Assembly (NCBI GenBank): GCA_002394335.1
Contig: DGTP01000009.1
Location: 1-64,000 of the forward strand
Length of the DNA stretch: 64,000 nucleotides
Source: Bacteroidales bacterium UBA4333
Lineage (GTDB): Bacteria; Bacteroidota; Bacteroidia; Bacteroidales; Paludibacteraceae
Direction: 5' to 3'
Part shown: positions 1-7,966 of the stretch, in pieces
Layout: each line of letters begins with the position of its first letter
How positions within the stretch are numbered: position 1 is the stretch's first letter
The notes under the pieces: generated by a model
The model's input: only the letters and a program-made list of their open reading frames with translations
Told to the model about the DNA's origin: nothing
The model's database searches: none
Position numbers and translations under genes: made by a program

Positions 1-899
1 GGGTTCAACCGGAAGGGATTAGTGTTTACGTCAGCACATACGAATCGTTTCAGCACATTGTTGGAGACTTTAAGAATACATTTACTGCAGCTGAATGGAG
101 CGTTCTGGAAGCCAATGGTGCCATCTGCTTACCTTTCGCAGGTAATCGGGATGGAGACGGATCTATTCATATGACCTTTATTAACTACAATGTTTATGGT
201 TGGCCCGAGTATAGGAATGGGGAATACTGGACTCCTATAGATCTTGGAGCCAGTGATGAAAACGCATATATAATTTGTTTCAGACAGGTATTAGCTAATC
301 AGTGGGTAACAGATGAGAAATATAAGGGTTTAGCTGTGCGTCTTGCGAGGGTGGCAAACAACACGTCAGAGTTAGCAGAAGTTGTGGAGGAAGCGAACGA
401 CCTCTACAATGATATATTAGAACTGGCACAACTATTCGACAATGACTCTATATTGATGAGCGCAGCGGAATGGTTCTTGCCTCTCATTCAGGAGGCGGAT
501 AGTATCGCGAATGATCCCGTAGCACCACAAGAAGTTGTCGATTCGCTCACCTCCAAACTAACGCAGCTTATGGATCAAGTAGACTTATATTACCATGCGT
601 ATGAAATCTATTGCCATTTGATGCAAGAAGGTGTCGAAGAGATCGCAGCTACTTATTTGGCGGCGATTCTGCCTGTTTTAGATGATTTATTGAATGAAAA
701 CCTGACGAAGGAGGAGTATGATGCAATTTATGCAACGATAATTAGCGCCTATGACGCTGCTATGTATGCTTACGAGCATTTAGCCATCGAGAACACCTGT
801 GATGAAAACGATCACAACAAAAAAGTTCTCCATAACGGCATTCTCACCATTGAGCGTAACGGGCGCACCTTCAATGCCCTCGGCACAGAAATAAAATAA
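1..899 (+). CDS. 3' part of a surface protein with FISUMP-like segment
   Basis: This reading frame is open from base 3, so the gene is cut by the window start; the first in-frame ATG (171) is probably internal. The first ~75 visible residues resemble the end of FISUMP-type domains of Bacteroidetes surface proteins (ICLPFAG, then GEYWTPIDL, then NAYIICF, like the LPAAG/YYWSS/AYYL pattern). A long, acidic, probably helical region follows. The last ~20 residues (LHNGILTIERNG, ending ALGTEIK) match the short tail on two other proteins here (1385-2434 and 62447-63349). Function unknown; probably secreted or surface-exposed, judging by the domain type and the lipoprotein gene 18 bp downstream. The FISUMP resemblance was judged by eye and is tentative. 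Confidence 0.7.
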   Translation, partial: VQPEGISVYVSTYESFQHIVGDFKNTFTAAEWSVLEANGAICLPFAGNRDGDGSIHMTFINYNVYGWPEYRNGEYWTPIDLGASDENAYIICFRQVLANQWVTDEKYKGLAVRLARVANNTSELAEVVEEANDLYNDILELAQLFDNDSILMSAAEWFLPLIQEADSIANDPVAPQEVVDSLTSKLTQLMDQVDLYYHAYEIYCHLMQEGVEEIAATYLAAILPVLDDLLNENLTKEEYDAIYATIISAYDAAMYAYEHLAIENTCDENDHNKKVLHNGILTIERNGRTFNALGTEIK

Positions 900-917
900 A
901 CAAAACTGACACATATT

Positions 918-1352
918 ATGAAAAAAATTCTATTCTTTGCCCTTGTGCTGGTAGCCGGCGCACTGGCATTCACTTCTTGTGAGAAGAAAGACAAAATTGA
1001 CAGCCCGATCGTAGGTACATGGATGCGCGTCGCAGGCGAATATGACTTTTTCTACACCTTTGGTGAAGACGGTACGTACCAACGAATTGAGAATTATTAC
1101 ATGAACGGTCGCGACGTGGTAGCTCATGAGCATATCGTCGGAGACGGTACGTTTAAGATTGACGGCGATGTAATCGATGCTACGCTCAATTCCATCCGCG
1201 TCTATATGGACGGCAGTAAGGACGGTGATCCTTTTGATGAGTTCTGGCCGATGAATGAAAAACTGAAATTCAGCCTGAAAGGCGACTACCTGACGCTGAT
1301 TCATAACGCCGGTACAGAAGAAGAATGGCCGGAACTATTACTCAAGCAATAA
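918..1352 (+). CDS. Small lipoprotein, lipocalin-like
   Basis: A 144-residue protein with a clear SpII signal: positively charged start, hydrophobic stretch and lipobox AFTSC with the lipidated Cys at residue 21. After a short charged spacer comes PIVGTWMR, then an alternating strand pattern (FFYTFGEDGTYQRIENYY, DGTFKIDGDVIDATL, LKFSLKGDYLTLIH) typical of the small lipocalin-like beta-barrel lipoproteins of Bacteroidales. The ligand is unknown. It starts 18 bp after the preceding gene. Its signal-peptide DNA shares 27 identical bases (947-973) with that of the lipoprotein at 11262. Probably anchored to the outer membrane. Confidence 0.8.
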   Translation: MKKILFFALVLVAGALAFTSCEKKDKIDSPIVGTWMRVAGEYDFFYTFGEDGTYQRIENYYMNGRDVVAHEHIVGDGTFKIDGDVIDATLNSIRVYMDGSKDGDPFDEFWPMNEKLKFSLKGDYLTLIHNAGTEEEWPELLLKQ

Positions 1353-1384
1353 ATCATTCCCTTATGAAAAATTCTTATTTTTTC

Positions 1385-2434
1385 ATGAAAAAGACATTAT
1401 TTCTTTTCGCGCTTGTTACCGGTTTCACCTTGGGGCTTTCGGCCCAGAAGGTGCAAATCGGCGACTTGTACTACTACCTCAATGACAATAATGGTACTGC
1501 TTCCGTCACGTGGGATAAATTTGGGGAGAAGACCAATTACCAAGGTCATGCTACGATCATCATCCCCGGAGATGTGAGTTATGACGGCAAGAACTATCGG
1601 GTCAATGAAATCGGAACGTATGCATTCAACAGTTGTCAGATGACTTCCGTTGTGCTCCCTGATAACATTGAAACGATAGCTAAAAGTGCTTTCGAAAAAT
1701 GCAAGAACCTGTCGTCTATCGGATGGGGACAAGCAGGCAAACTCAAAGAAATAGCTCAAAACGCTTTCTCCAACAGCGGATTAACGACACTCGCCCTTCC
1801 CGACGGAGTGAAGACGATCTGGAATAGTTTCAATTACTGCTCTAAATTGCAGGTAGTGACTATCCCTGCTTCCTTAGAGGAGATCAAAGCCCCGTGTTTT
1901 ATCGGCTGCAATTCCTTGACGGCCATTCATGTCGATGCGGCGAACCTCAATTATTGTGCAGAAGACGGTCTTCTGTTCGACAAGCAAAAAAACATACTCC
2001 TCGCTTATCCTCTCGCTTGTCAGAACAAACGTTTCATCCTGCCGGAGTCGGTCACCAAAATCGGTGACCTCGTATTCTACGAGGCAGGAGAGTATCCGCA
2101 GACCGTCATTCTCCACTCAGGAGTAACTAATATAGGGTATCAATCCTTCTTTTTCAGTCAACTGGATACCCTTATTAGTTACTCCGTCGTTCCGCCGACG
2201 ATAGACACAGAGACCTTCAAGGAGTGTTATGCCGTCATGTACGCGCCGGACGAGAGTTATATGGACTACCGCACGGCTTGGCATGAGTGGGTCTATCCGC
2301 TGAGCGCACTCGCCGAAGGCGTAGAGACCGTACAAACCTCTTCCTCCGCGATCCGGAAAGAGGTCCTCAACGAACATGTCATCATTCGCCGCGATGACAA
2401 ACTCTACACCCTCGACGGAAAAGAAATAAAATAA
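1385..2434 (+). CDS. BspA-like leucine-rich-repeat surface protein
   Basis: About 349 residues. I chose the ATG at 1385 because it gives a compact signal peptide (MKKTLFLFALVTGFTLGLSA, then Q); an ATG at 1364 adds seven residues. The body has BspA/LRR_5-type repeats, with phrases such as VNEIGTYAFNS, IETIAKSAFEKCKNL, LKEIAQNAFSNSGL and VTKIGDLVFYEAG spaced about 20-25 residues apart. Such repeats are known in secreted adhesion or matrix-binding proteins of oral and gut Bacteroidetes. The C-terminus (EVLNEHVIIRRDDKLYTLDG, then KEIK) matches the short tail on two other proteins here. The ligand cannot be told from sequence. Confidence 0.85.
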   Translation: MKKTLFLFALVTGFTLGLSAQKVQIGDLYYYLNDNNGTASVTWDKFGEKTNYQGHATIIIPGDVSYDGKNYRVNEIGTYAFNSCQMTSVVLPDNIETIAKSAFEKCKNLSSIGWGQAGKLKEIAQNAFSNSGLTTLALPDGVKTIWNSFNYCSKLQVVTIPASLEEIKAPCFIGCNSLTAIHVDAANLNYCAEDGLLFDKQKNILLAYPLACQNKRFILPESVTKIGDLVFYEAGEYPQTVILHSGVTNIGYQSFFFSQLDTLISYSVVPPTIDTETFKECYAVMYAPDESYMDYRTAWHEWVYPLSALAEGVETVQTSSSAIRKEVLNEHVIIRRDDKLYTLDGKEIK

Positions 2435-2461
2435 TTTTTGAAATTATGAAGGTTCGTGCAA

Positions 2462-2526
2462 GTCGAGTGTAAGCTCGCTTACGCCAACTTATAGATCGTT
2501 TGAACAACGTGAAATAAGAACTCGAC
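2462..2526 (+). other. Possible structured leader upstream of 2563 gene
   Basis: Within the 128-bp gap, GTCGAGT (2462-2468) pairs with ACTCGAC (2520-2526). It encloses a perfect hairpin, GTAAGC-TC-GCTTAC (2469-2482), and a weaker one, CGTT/AACG (2497-2509). There is no T-run, so it is not a simple terminator. It may be a folded 5' leader of the next gene. Only one copy is visible and no covariation supports it. Confidence 0.35.
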
Positions 2527-2562
2527 GCAGCCGAAGCTCCAGAAAATTATTTTTTTAATTTT

Positions 2563-3051
2563 ATGACAAAGATCTTTCCCCTCTTCGCTGCCTTGCTGAT
2601 GGTAGGCACAGCATGGGCACAGGAAGAACAAGCACCTGTGCAGAAACTGAATGTCCACATGATGGACGGACAAGTAGTAACCTTCCTTTTGGATCAGGAG
2701 CCGGTGACGAAGTTCGAACCGGGACAACTGATCCTGCAGACTTCCGGCGATGCGCCCATCATCTACCTGCTGGAGAACGTACGCAAATATACGTACGAAG
2801 GTCTTCCGGAAGGTATCGATGCACCGGTCGTAGCGCCGGGAACGATCCTCATCCGCCAGAATAACGAGATGATGGTCATCGATGGTCTGCCGGACAAAGC
2901 AAACGTAGCGGTATATAACGTGGACGGCAAGTTGCTCTTCACCCAGCAGGCAACAGGCGGGCAATCCACCTCTATCCTCATGACAGCCTATCCCGCAGGA
3001 AACTATATCATTAACGCAGGCGGTGCCTCCATTAAATTCGTGAAACAATGA
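2563..3051 (+). CDS. Secreted protein with type IX (Por) sorting tail
   Basis: A 162-residue exported protein. An N-terminal signal ends at AWAQ, then a short beta domain starts VQKLNVHMMDGQVVTF and contains YTYEGLPEGID. The last ~70 residues look like a T9SS type A sorting domain: VAVYNVDGKLLFTQ, a Gly-rich turn, then PAGNYIINAG and a basic end FVKQ. T9SS cargo carry such tails to cross the outer membrane. The ATG of the next gene overlaps this stop (ATGA), so the two are translationally coupled. A diverged paralogue sits at 7351-7839 beside a paralogue of the next gene, so the pair has been duplicated. The role of the small domain is unknown. Confidence 0.75.
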   Translation: MTKIFPLFAALLMVGTAWAQEEQAPVQKLNVHMMDGQVVTFLLDQEPVTKFEPGQLILQTSGDAPIIYLLENVRKYTYEGLPEGIDAPVVAPGTILIRQNNEMMVIDGLPDKANVAVYNVDGKLLFTQQATGGQSTSILMTAYPAGNYIINAGGASIKFVKQ

Positions 3052-3178
3052 GAACTATAGTCAAAAGTCAAAAGTCGAAAGCCGAAAGACCATTTTCGAG
3101 AGCTATCAGCCGGAGCATATTTGTCTTTATTCTTTATTCTTTGAGCGCAGCGGTCTTTACTCCCATAAAAGCGCAGGA
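3033..3178 (+). repeat. 146-bp near-identical repeat, copy 1
   Basis: Bases 3033-3178 match 7821-7966 with one difference by eye (A/G in codon 23 of the long gene). The repeat covers the last five codons of the small gene and the first ~43 codons, including the signal peptide, of the long gene. Sequence on both sides has diverged much more, which suggests recent gene conversion or strong constraint on this block. Confidence 0.9.
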
Positions 3179-5771
3179 GGCCTTCTACATCTACCGCAAT
3201 GACGGCGACTTCAACGGATTCTTCTATGATGAGGTAGTCGAGATGCGTCAATCGAAAATCGGCGTGGACTCGGTGGAATACGACCGCTGGGTGACCCAAG
3301 AGGTCGTTCTTGCCGACACTATCTACCGTATTCCGTTAGCGGCGATTGACTCCATCGGTTTCCAACAGCCGGAGATCAAACTCAACCCGCGGGTGAAGTT
3401 TATGGAGCAAGAAGGCTTGTGTCCGTATGTCGATTATGCCAGTGAGTTTGGCGTCACTTTCGTGAACCTGCCTGCCCACTTAAAACCGCAGATAGGCGAT
3501 GTACTGATCGGTCTTCCAACCGATGACATAGCCAAAGAGAAATATGATGAAGGCAGTTTCAGTTGTATTGTGGACGATTTGTACACAGATGGTGATGTTA
3601 CGTATGTTAGCGGTCATGCCATAGAGCAGTTAAGCGATGTGTTTGAGCAGTATATCACGGTAGAACAAATAGGTGTAACCAAAGACGGACAAGTTGTTCG
3701 TCGCATCGCAGGCTGTACGCCGGAAGGCTTCCCACGCGCGAAGATAAAACAAGTATCAGGCAATTCCGAATTGAAGTTGATCGATTTTGAGAGCACGTTT
3801 ACCCGTTCTTGGAATCCGACCGATAATTCGGCTATCGAACTTAGCGCACAAATTGGTCTGGTCGTTAAATTCCGTGCAGCTTTTAATGTAACATGGACTC
3901 GTTTTATGGCGAGCCTTTCACAGGATATGGTTATTAAGACCAAGCCTGCTCTTGCGATGTCCGTTTTTGCGGGCTTTGAGTTTGACTCCGGTGAATTGTT
4001 ACCCTGTGATGAGATTCTCTTCCCTGCCGCGTGTCCAATCTTCGGTATCAATCCTATTCCGTCGCTCTTTTTGCGCGGGGAGGGTAAATTGGAAGCTAAA
4101 TTGAACATGCCGCAAGTACGTTTGGGTGTGGGGGAGCACTATACCATAGATTCCGATTCATGGTTCCCTGTCAGCTTAGGCCTGCATTTAGTACCAGATG
4201 AAAACAAAGAAGTTCCGGCAGATATGTTAGACCTCTCCGGACAAGTAGCATTCTCGGGTTATGTACAAACGGGTATGAAGTTCTCCGGCGACATCTTTAC
4301 CGCCAGTTGGATTAAGAAGATCTTCCGCTTTGCGCTCGGCACCTATCTCTATGCAGGACCGAAAGTAAGCGGAGAATTTGTAGTCTCTGCTGATATTCCG
4401 ACCGAAGAGGGGCAAGAGTGGGCTCCAACGAATACTTATGAAACGTTGAAACAGTCCCAACTGAATGTAGCTTTGCTTTCATTGGATTTGGAGGCGAAGG
4501 GGCACTTCTCCGTCTTCTCCAAAGAGGGCGAGAAGAAATTCTTTGACAAGAATTGGTCTTTCCTGACAGATACCGTCTTACTTGCTCCTCATTTTAAACC
4601 GACAAGTCAGGTTGAATATGATGATAAAACAGGTGTACAAATCCAACTCAAGCCGGAACTGGGGCATACTTTGGGCTATTGTTGGGTGGAAATAGGTGTC
4701 TTTGATGTTCCCGACAAACCTGCTCATCCGATAGAACCTGTAAAGAAAATAGGCTATTTCGATCTCACCAGAGTGACCCAAGATCGAATAAATAAAGGTT
4801 TCTTTGTGGAGTGTCCGTATAATGATTTAGAAGCCAAAACCCACACAGCCGCTCCTATTGTTCATGTCGGAGGAGTTGGGGAGTTTATCCTGTGGGAGAA
4901 CGCAGCACACTTCATGCCTCCTTATTCGTTACAGGTGGAGACATCTTACCTGTCTTTTGGTGCCAAGAGCGATTTGAAGCAAACAATTACCATTCATACA
5001 AATGCACCTAAGGATAATATCAATTACTCTTTCGGCACTTGGTTAACAGTGGATTCTCTGCAAACGGTTAGTGCCGCAACAGGTACGTACAGACTATATG
5101 TTACGGCAGAGCAGAACACGACATTATTTGACCGTCGCGGTACAGGCAACGAAGCACTGACCATTACGCTGGCTGGTGCTCTTTCTAATGGACAAACATA
5201 CTCAGTTGAGTTATATCAAGCTGCGCCGGACTTAAGTAATGTTCAAGTGGAAGGCAGAGGATTCTGGCACTACCTCGGAGACGATGGATGGTATGATGGC
5301 TATAACACAGAATACAAGGGAGCAGTTACTGCCACTCGGAGTGGCGACAATACCGTCATCATCGATGGTACATACACAGAAGATTCTAACACAGAAACAA
5401 ATAAGGAGCAAAAGACATATACCATTCATCTCCAGATTCAACGAACTGAGGACGATGTAACCGTTGAAGGAAATGACTACCATCGGAAAAGAACATGTAC
5501 AGGTAGTATTACGAATCATTTCGTAACTAAATCTTATTATACAGATGTTTACGACCAAAAAGTGTGGTATACCACTGGTATAGGGGATTATTCCATCACC
5601 TTTACGGATCCGGTAGGCGGAGAGATGGAAGGCGGAGAATTCTTTGTGGGACCGCTCAGTTCTCTCTCGTATGACTTTGAACCTCAGAATGGAAACACAA
5701 CCCCTGCCCAGCATGTTGTAATGCCTTCCGGTGAGATTAGTATGCTTCAACTTGGAGTAATTATCCCATAA
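3048..5771 (+). CDS. Large exported protein, paralogue of 7836-10499
   Basis: A 907-residue protein of unknown function. The N-terminus is basic (MRTIVKSQKSKAERP) followed by a hydrophobic stretch and a likely cleavage after PIKAQ. Mature residues ~1-80 carry a pattern shared with its paralogue: FYIYRNDGDFNGFFYDEV, VLADTIYRIPL, AIDSIGFQQPEI. The rest is rich in beta strands with no repeat I recognise and no sorting tail at its end. It overlaps the upstream T9SS-tail gene by 4 bp, so the two products may work together at the cell surface. A Rho-independent terminator follows at 5802. No catalytic motif is evident. Confidence 0.8.
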   Translation: MRTIVKSQKSKAERPFSRAISRSIFVFILYSLSAAVFTPIKAQEAFYIYRNDGDFNGFFYDEVVEMRQSKIGVDSVEYDRWVTQEVVLADTIYRIPLAAIDSIGFQQPEIKLNPRVKFMEQEGLCPYVDYASEFGVTFVNLPAHLKPQIGDVLIGLPTDDIAKEKYDEGSFSCIVDDLYTDGDVTYVSGHAIEQLSDVFEQYITVEQIGVTKDGQVVRRIAGCTPEGFPRAKIKQVSGNSELKLIDFESTFTRSWNPTDNSAIELSAQIGLVVKFRAAFNVTWTRFMASLSQDMVIKTKPALAMSVFAGFEFDSGELLPCDEILFPAACPIFGINPIPSLFLRGEGKLEAKLNMPQVRLGVGEHYTIDSDSWFPVSLGLHLVPDENKEVPADMLDLSGQVAFSGYVQTGMKFSGDIFTASWIKKIFRFALGTYLYAGPKVSGEFVVSADIPTEEGQEWAPTNTYETLKQSQLNVALLSLDLEAKGHFSVFSKEGEKKFFDKNWSFLTDTVLLAPHFKPTSQVEYDDKTGVQIQLKPELGHTLGYCWVEIGVFDVPDKPAHPIEPVKKIGYFDLTRVTQDRINKGFFVECPYNDLEAKTHTAAPIVHVGGVGEFILWENAAHFMPPYSLQVETSYLSFGAKSDLKQTITIHTNAPKDNINYSFGTWLTVDSLQTVSAATGTYRLYVTAEQNTTLFDRRGTGNEALTITLAGALSNGQTYSVELYQAAPDLSNVQVEGRGFWHYLGDDGWYDGYNTEYKGAVTATRSGDNTVIIDGTYTEDSNTETNKEQKTYTIHLQIQRTEDDVTVEGNDYHRKRTCTGSITNHFVTKSYYTDVYDQKVWYTTGIGDYSITFTDPVGGEMEGGEFFVGPLSSLSYDFEPQNGNTTPAQHVVMPSGEISMLQLGVIIP

Positions 5772-5801
5772 TTTGTGAAGGTTGATCTCTCCTTTTCTCT
5801 C

Positions 5802-5830
5802 ATCCCTGTCACCCGCGTGGCAGGGATTTT
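5802..5830 (+). terminator. Rho-independent terminator
   Basis: TCCCTGTCAC and GTGGCAGGGA form a 10-bp stem (one G-T pair) with a 4-base loop, followed by TTTT. It lies 31 bp after the stop of the long exported protein. Confidence 0.85.
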
Positions 5831-5883
5831 CTTCCAAATGTGGGTGAAAATACATATATTTGGACAAAAAACACAAAAAATAT

Positions 5884-5914
5884 TTGGTCAATTCAAGAAA
5901 TTGTTGTACCTTTG
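5884..5914 (+). promoter_or_regulatory. Bacteroidetes promoter (TTG-N20-TAnnTTTG)
   Basis: TTG at 5884-5886, 20 bp, then TACCTTTG at 5907-5914. It lies 67 bp upstream of the AAA ATPase gene, so that gene has its own promoter between the two surface-gene pairs. Confidence 0.8.
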
Positions 5915-5981
5915 CACCGTGAAAAGTGCACAGAATACAAAATTGTGCACCATAGAGAGTGCAAATTAAACGAATAAAGCT

Positions 5982-7154
5982 ATGATAGACGCATCATTAT
6001 TGCAGTACATGAAGGAGCAATTGGACTTGACATCTGTAGATTTCAAGCGGTATCTTTACGACCAAATGGATTGGAACAAACGCCTACAATGCCTATTAGG
6101 CGGAAGAGGTGTTGGTAAGAGTACGATGGTGAAGCAACATATCATTGAGACTCCGGAAGAGCACAGTCTGTATGTTTCTGCCGATCATAGCTATTTCACA
6201 CTTCACACGCTGATTGAGTTGGCCGATGAGTTCGTAAAAGAAGGTGGTGATCATCTGTACATCGATGAGATCCACAAATACGACGGATGGAGTCGCGAGA
6301 TAAAGCAGATATACGACACGCATCCGGCATTGAAAGTGTTTATCACGGGGTCGTCGATACTGGATTTGCCGGATGGTGAGGCTGATTTGAGTCGACGTAT
6401 CATCATGCGGCATCTCCATGGGATGTCGTTCCGGGAGTACCTGAAGTTGGTGCACAAGATAGATGTGCCGGTGTATAGTTTGGAGGAGATATTAGCAGGA
6501 AACGCACAGCCAAAGGCATTGCCGCATCCTCTGCCGCTGTTCCGTCAGTACCTGCGAGACGGGTATTATCCGTTCTCGTTAGAAGGCGATTTTCAGGAAC
6601 GTATGCAGAACGTGATCCGTCAGACGATGGAATCAGACATCCCGCATTACGCAAAGATGAGTCCGGCTACTGGACGTAAATTGCGTCAGATGTTATCGAT
6701 TGTGGCGCAGAATGCACCGTACAAACCGGAATCGCAAGCGTTGGCCAATGAACTGCATATCAGTAGGAACGACGTGCCGAGTTATTTGCTATTCATGGAG
6801 AAAGCGGAGATGATTGGTCAGTTACGCGATGACACAGGAGGTATGCGTGGATTGGGCAAAGTGGAGAAGGTGTACCTCAATAATACAAATATCCAATACA
6901 CGCTGGTTGGAGAGAAAGTGGAGATTGGCAATGTGCGGGAGACGTTTTTCTATAACCAGCTGCATGTGACGCATGATGTGATATCGTCGCGTGTGAGTGA
7001 TTTCAGCGTGGGGGATTACACGTTTGAGGTAGGAGGGAAGAAGAAAGGGAAGAAGCAGATATCGGAAGTGCCGAATGGGTATGTAGTGCGTGACGAGATT
7101 GAGTATGCGGCGAATCAGATCATACCGTTGTGGGCGTTTGGGTTGATGTATTGA
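5982..7154 (+). CDS. AAA ATPase, AAA_14/DUF4143 type
   Basis: A 390-residue predicted ATPase. The Walker A motif is GGRGVGKST (residues 40-48); the Walker B region is HLYIDEIHKY, followed by VFITGSSILDL with a sensor-like Ser/Thr. The C-terminal part (FFYNQLHVTHDV, then FEVGGKKKGKKQISEVPNG) resembles the DUF4143 nuclease-like domain common in this family. Bacteroidales carry many copies; their role is unproven, and an ATP-driven nucleic-acid or toxin-type activity has been suggested. It has its own promoter and terminator and sits between two copies of a duplicated gene pair, consistent with an independently acquired unit. Confidence 0.85.
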   Translation: MIDASLLQYMKEQLDLTSVDFKRYLYDQMDWNKRLQCLLGGRGVGKSTMVKQHIIETPEEHSLYVSADHSYFTLHTLIELADEFVKEGGDHLYIDEIHKYDGWSREIKQIYDTHPALKVFITGSSILDLPDGEADLSRRIIMRHLHGMSFREYLKLVHKIDVPVYSLEEILAGNAQPKALPHPLPLFRQYLRDGYYPFSLEGDFQERMQNVIRQTMESDIPHYAKMSPATGRKLRQMLSIVAQNAPYKPESQALANELHISRNDVPSYLLFMEKAEMIGQLRDDTGGMRGLGKVEKVYLNNTNIQYTLVGEKVEIGNVRETFFYNQLHVTHDVISSRVSDFSVGDYTFEVGGKKKGKKQISEVPNGYVVRDEIEYAANQIIPLWAFGLMY

Positions 7155-7171
7155 TTACCCTTTCTCTCTCG

Positions 7172-7199
7172 TCCCTGTCATTTTTGGCAGGGATTTTTT
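7172..7199 (+). terminator. Rho-independent terminator
   Basis: TCCCTGTCA and TGGCAGGGA form a 9-bp stem with loop TTTT, followed by TTTTTT, 17 bp after the ATPase stop. Its stem is nearly the same as that of the terminator upstream of the ATPase (5802-5830). Confidence 0.85.
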
Positions 7200-7284
7200 A
7201 TTTATGCGACGAAAAACGGCTATTTGTGACGAAATTCGATAAATTTGTACGATTTGAGAGTAGATTTGTACGATATGAGAGTGC
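7200..7284 (+). repeat. Four degenerate 21-22-bp tandem repeats (operator-like)
   Basis: Four direct repeats start at 7200, 7222, 7243 and 7264, each opening ATTTRTRCGA or ATTTGTGACGA. The last two differ at a few bases (ATTTGTACGATTTGAGAGT versus ATTTGTACGATATGAGAGT). They end where the -33 element of the next promoter should be; that promoter lacks a TTG there. The two-helical-turn period suggests repeated protein-binding sites. Confidence 0.6.
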
Positions 7285-7302
7285 TTTTTCAAAAAAAAGC
7301 AG

Positions 7303-7310
7303 TAACTTTG
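7303..7310 (+). promoter_or_regulatory. -7 box TAACTTTG without -33 TTG
   Basis: TAACTTTG at 7303-7310, 40 bp before the start at 7351. The position 20 bp upstream reads AGT rather than TTG, unlike nearly all other promoters in this window. The tandem repeats end right beside it, so activator-dependent transcription is plausible. Confidence 0.6.
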
Positions 7311-7350
7311 TGCGCCATTTTGATTAGTAACACACAAAACTATTAAATTT

Positions 7351-7839
7351 ATGCAAAAGACTTTTCTTCTCTTTCTCGGCTTGGCGCTTATGGCGCTACC
7401 GATGAGAGCGCAGGGTGCGGGGCAGCCTGTGCAGAGGCTTATTGTCTGGAAGATGGACGGCACAAAAGTGTATTTTGAACTGACCGACGAGCCGGTGACT
7501 ACCTTTGCGAACGGCAGTCTCGTTATTACCGCCAACAACGGTGTGTTCTCCTACCCTCTTGCCCAAATGGCGAAATACACCCACGAAGGTCTGCCGGAAG
7601 GCATTGACCTACCCACTATCGCGCCGGGAGATGTGATCGTAAGGCAAAACAACGAGATGCTGCAGCTTGAAGGACTGCCGGATGGCATGTCTGTCACGGT
7701 CTATAGCATGGATGGCAAGTTAGTGGCATCCCAAAAAGCCGTCGGCGGACAGCCGACGCTGCTGGTGCTCACCGCACAACCAGCCGGAACGTATATTGTT
7801 AACGCAGGCCCCGCCTCCTTTAAATTCGTGAAACAATGA
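7351..7839 (+). CDS. Secreted protein with type IX sorting tail, paralogue of 2563
   Basis: A 162-residue protein, the same length as its paralogue at 2563-3051 and alike throughout. The signal peptide ends at PMRAQ. A beta domain follows with VQRLIVWKMDGTKVYFEL and YTHEGLPEGID. The C-terminal T9SS-like tail is VTVYSMDGKLVASQ, then PAGTYIVNAG and FVKQ. The downstream long gene overlaps its stop by 4 bp. Transcription probably starts at the -7 box at 7303, with control through the tandem repeats just upstream. The leader ends CTATTAAATTTATG, also found before the gene at 10532. Function unknown; secretion by T9SS is inferred from the tail. Confidence 0.75.
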   Translation: MQKTFLLFLGLALMALPMRAQGAGQPVQRLIVWKMDGTKVYFELTDEPVTTFANGSLVITANNGVFSYPLAQMAKYTHEGLPEGIDLPTIAPGDVIVRQNNEMLQLEGLPDGMSVTVYSMDGKLVASQKAVGGQPTLLVLTAQPAGTYIVNAGPASFKFVKQ

Positions 7840-7966
7840 GAACTATAGTCAAAAGTCAAAAGTCGAAAGCCGAAAGACCATTTTCGAGAGCTGTCAGCCG
7901 GAGCATATTTGTCTTTATTCTTTATTCTTTGAGCGCAGCGGTCTTTACTCCCATAAAAGCGCAGGA
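7821..7966 (+). repeat. 146-bp near-identical repeat, copy 2
   Basis: Second copy of the block at 3033-3178, offset exactly 4788 bp, one base different. It again spans the junction of the small and long genes, including the shared ATGA overlap and the whole signal peptide of the long protein. Confidence 0.9.
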
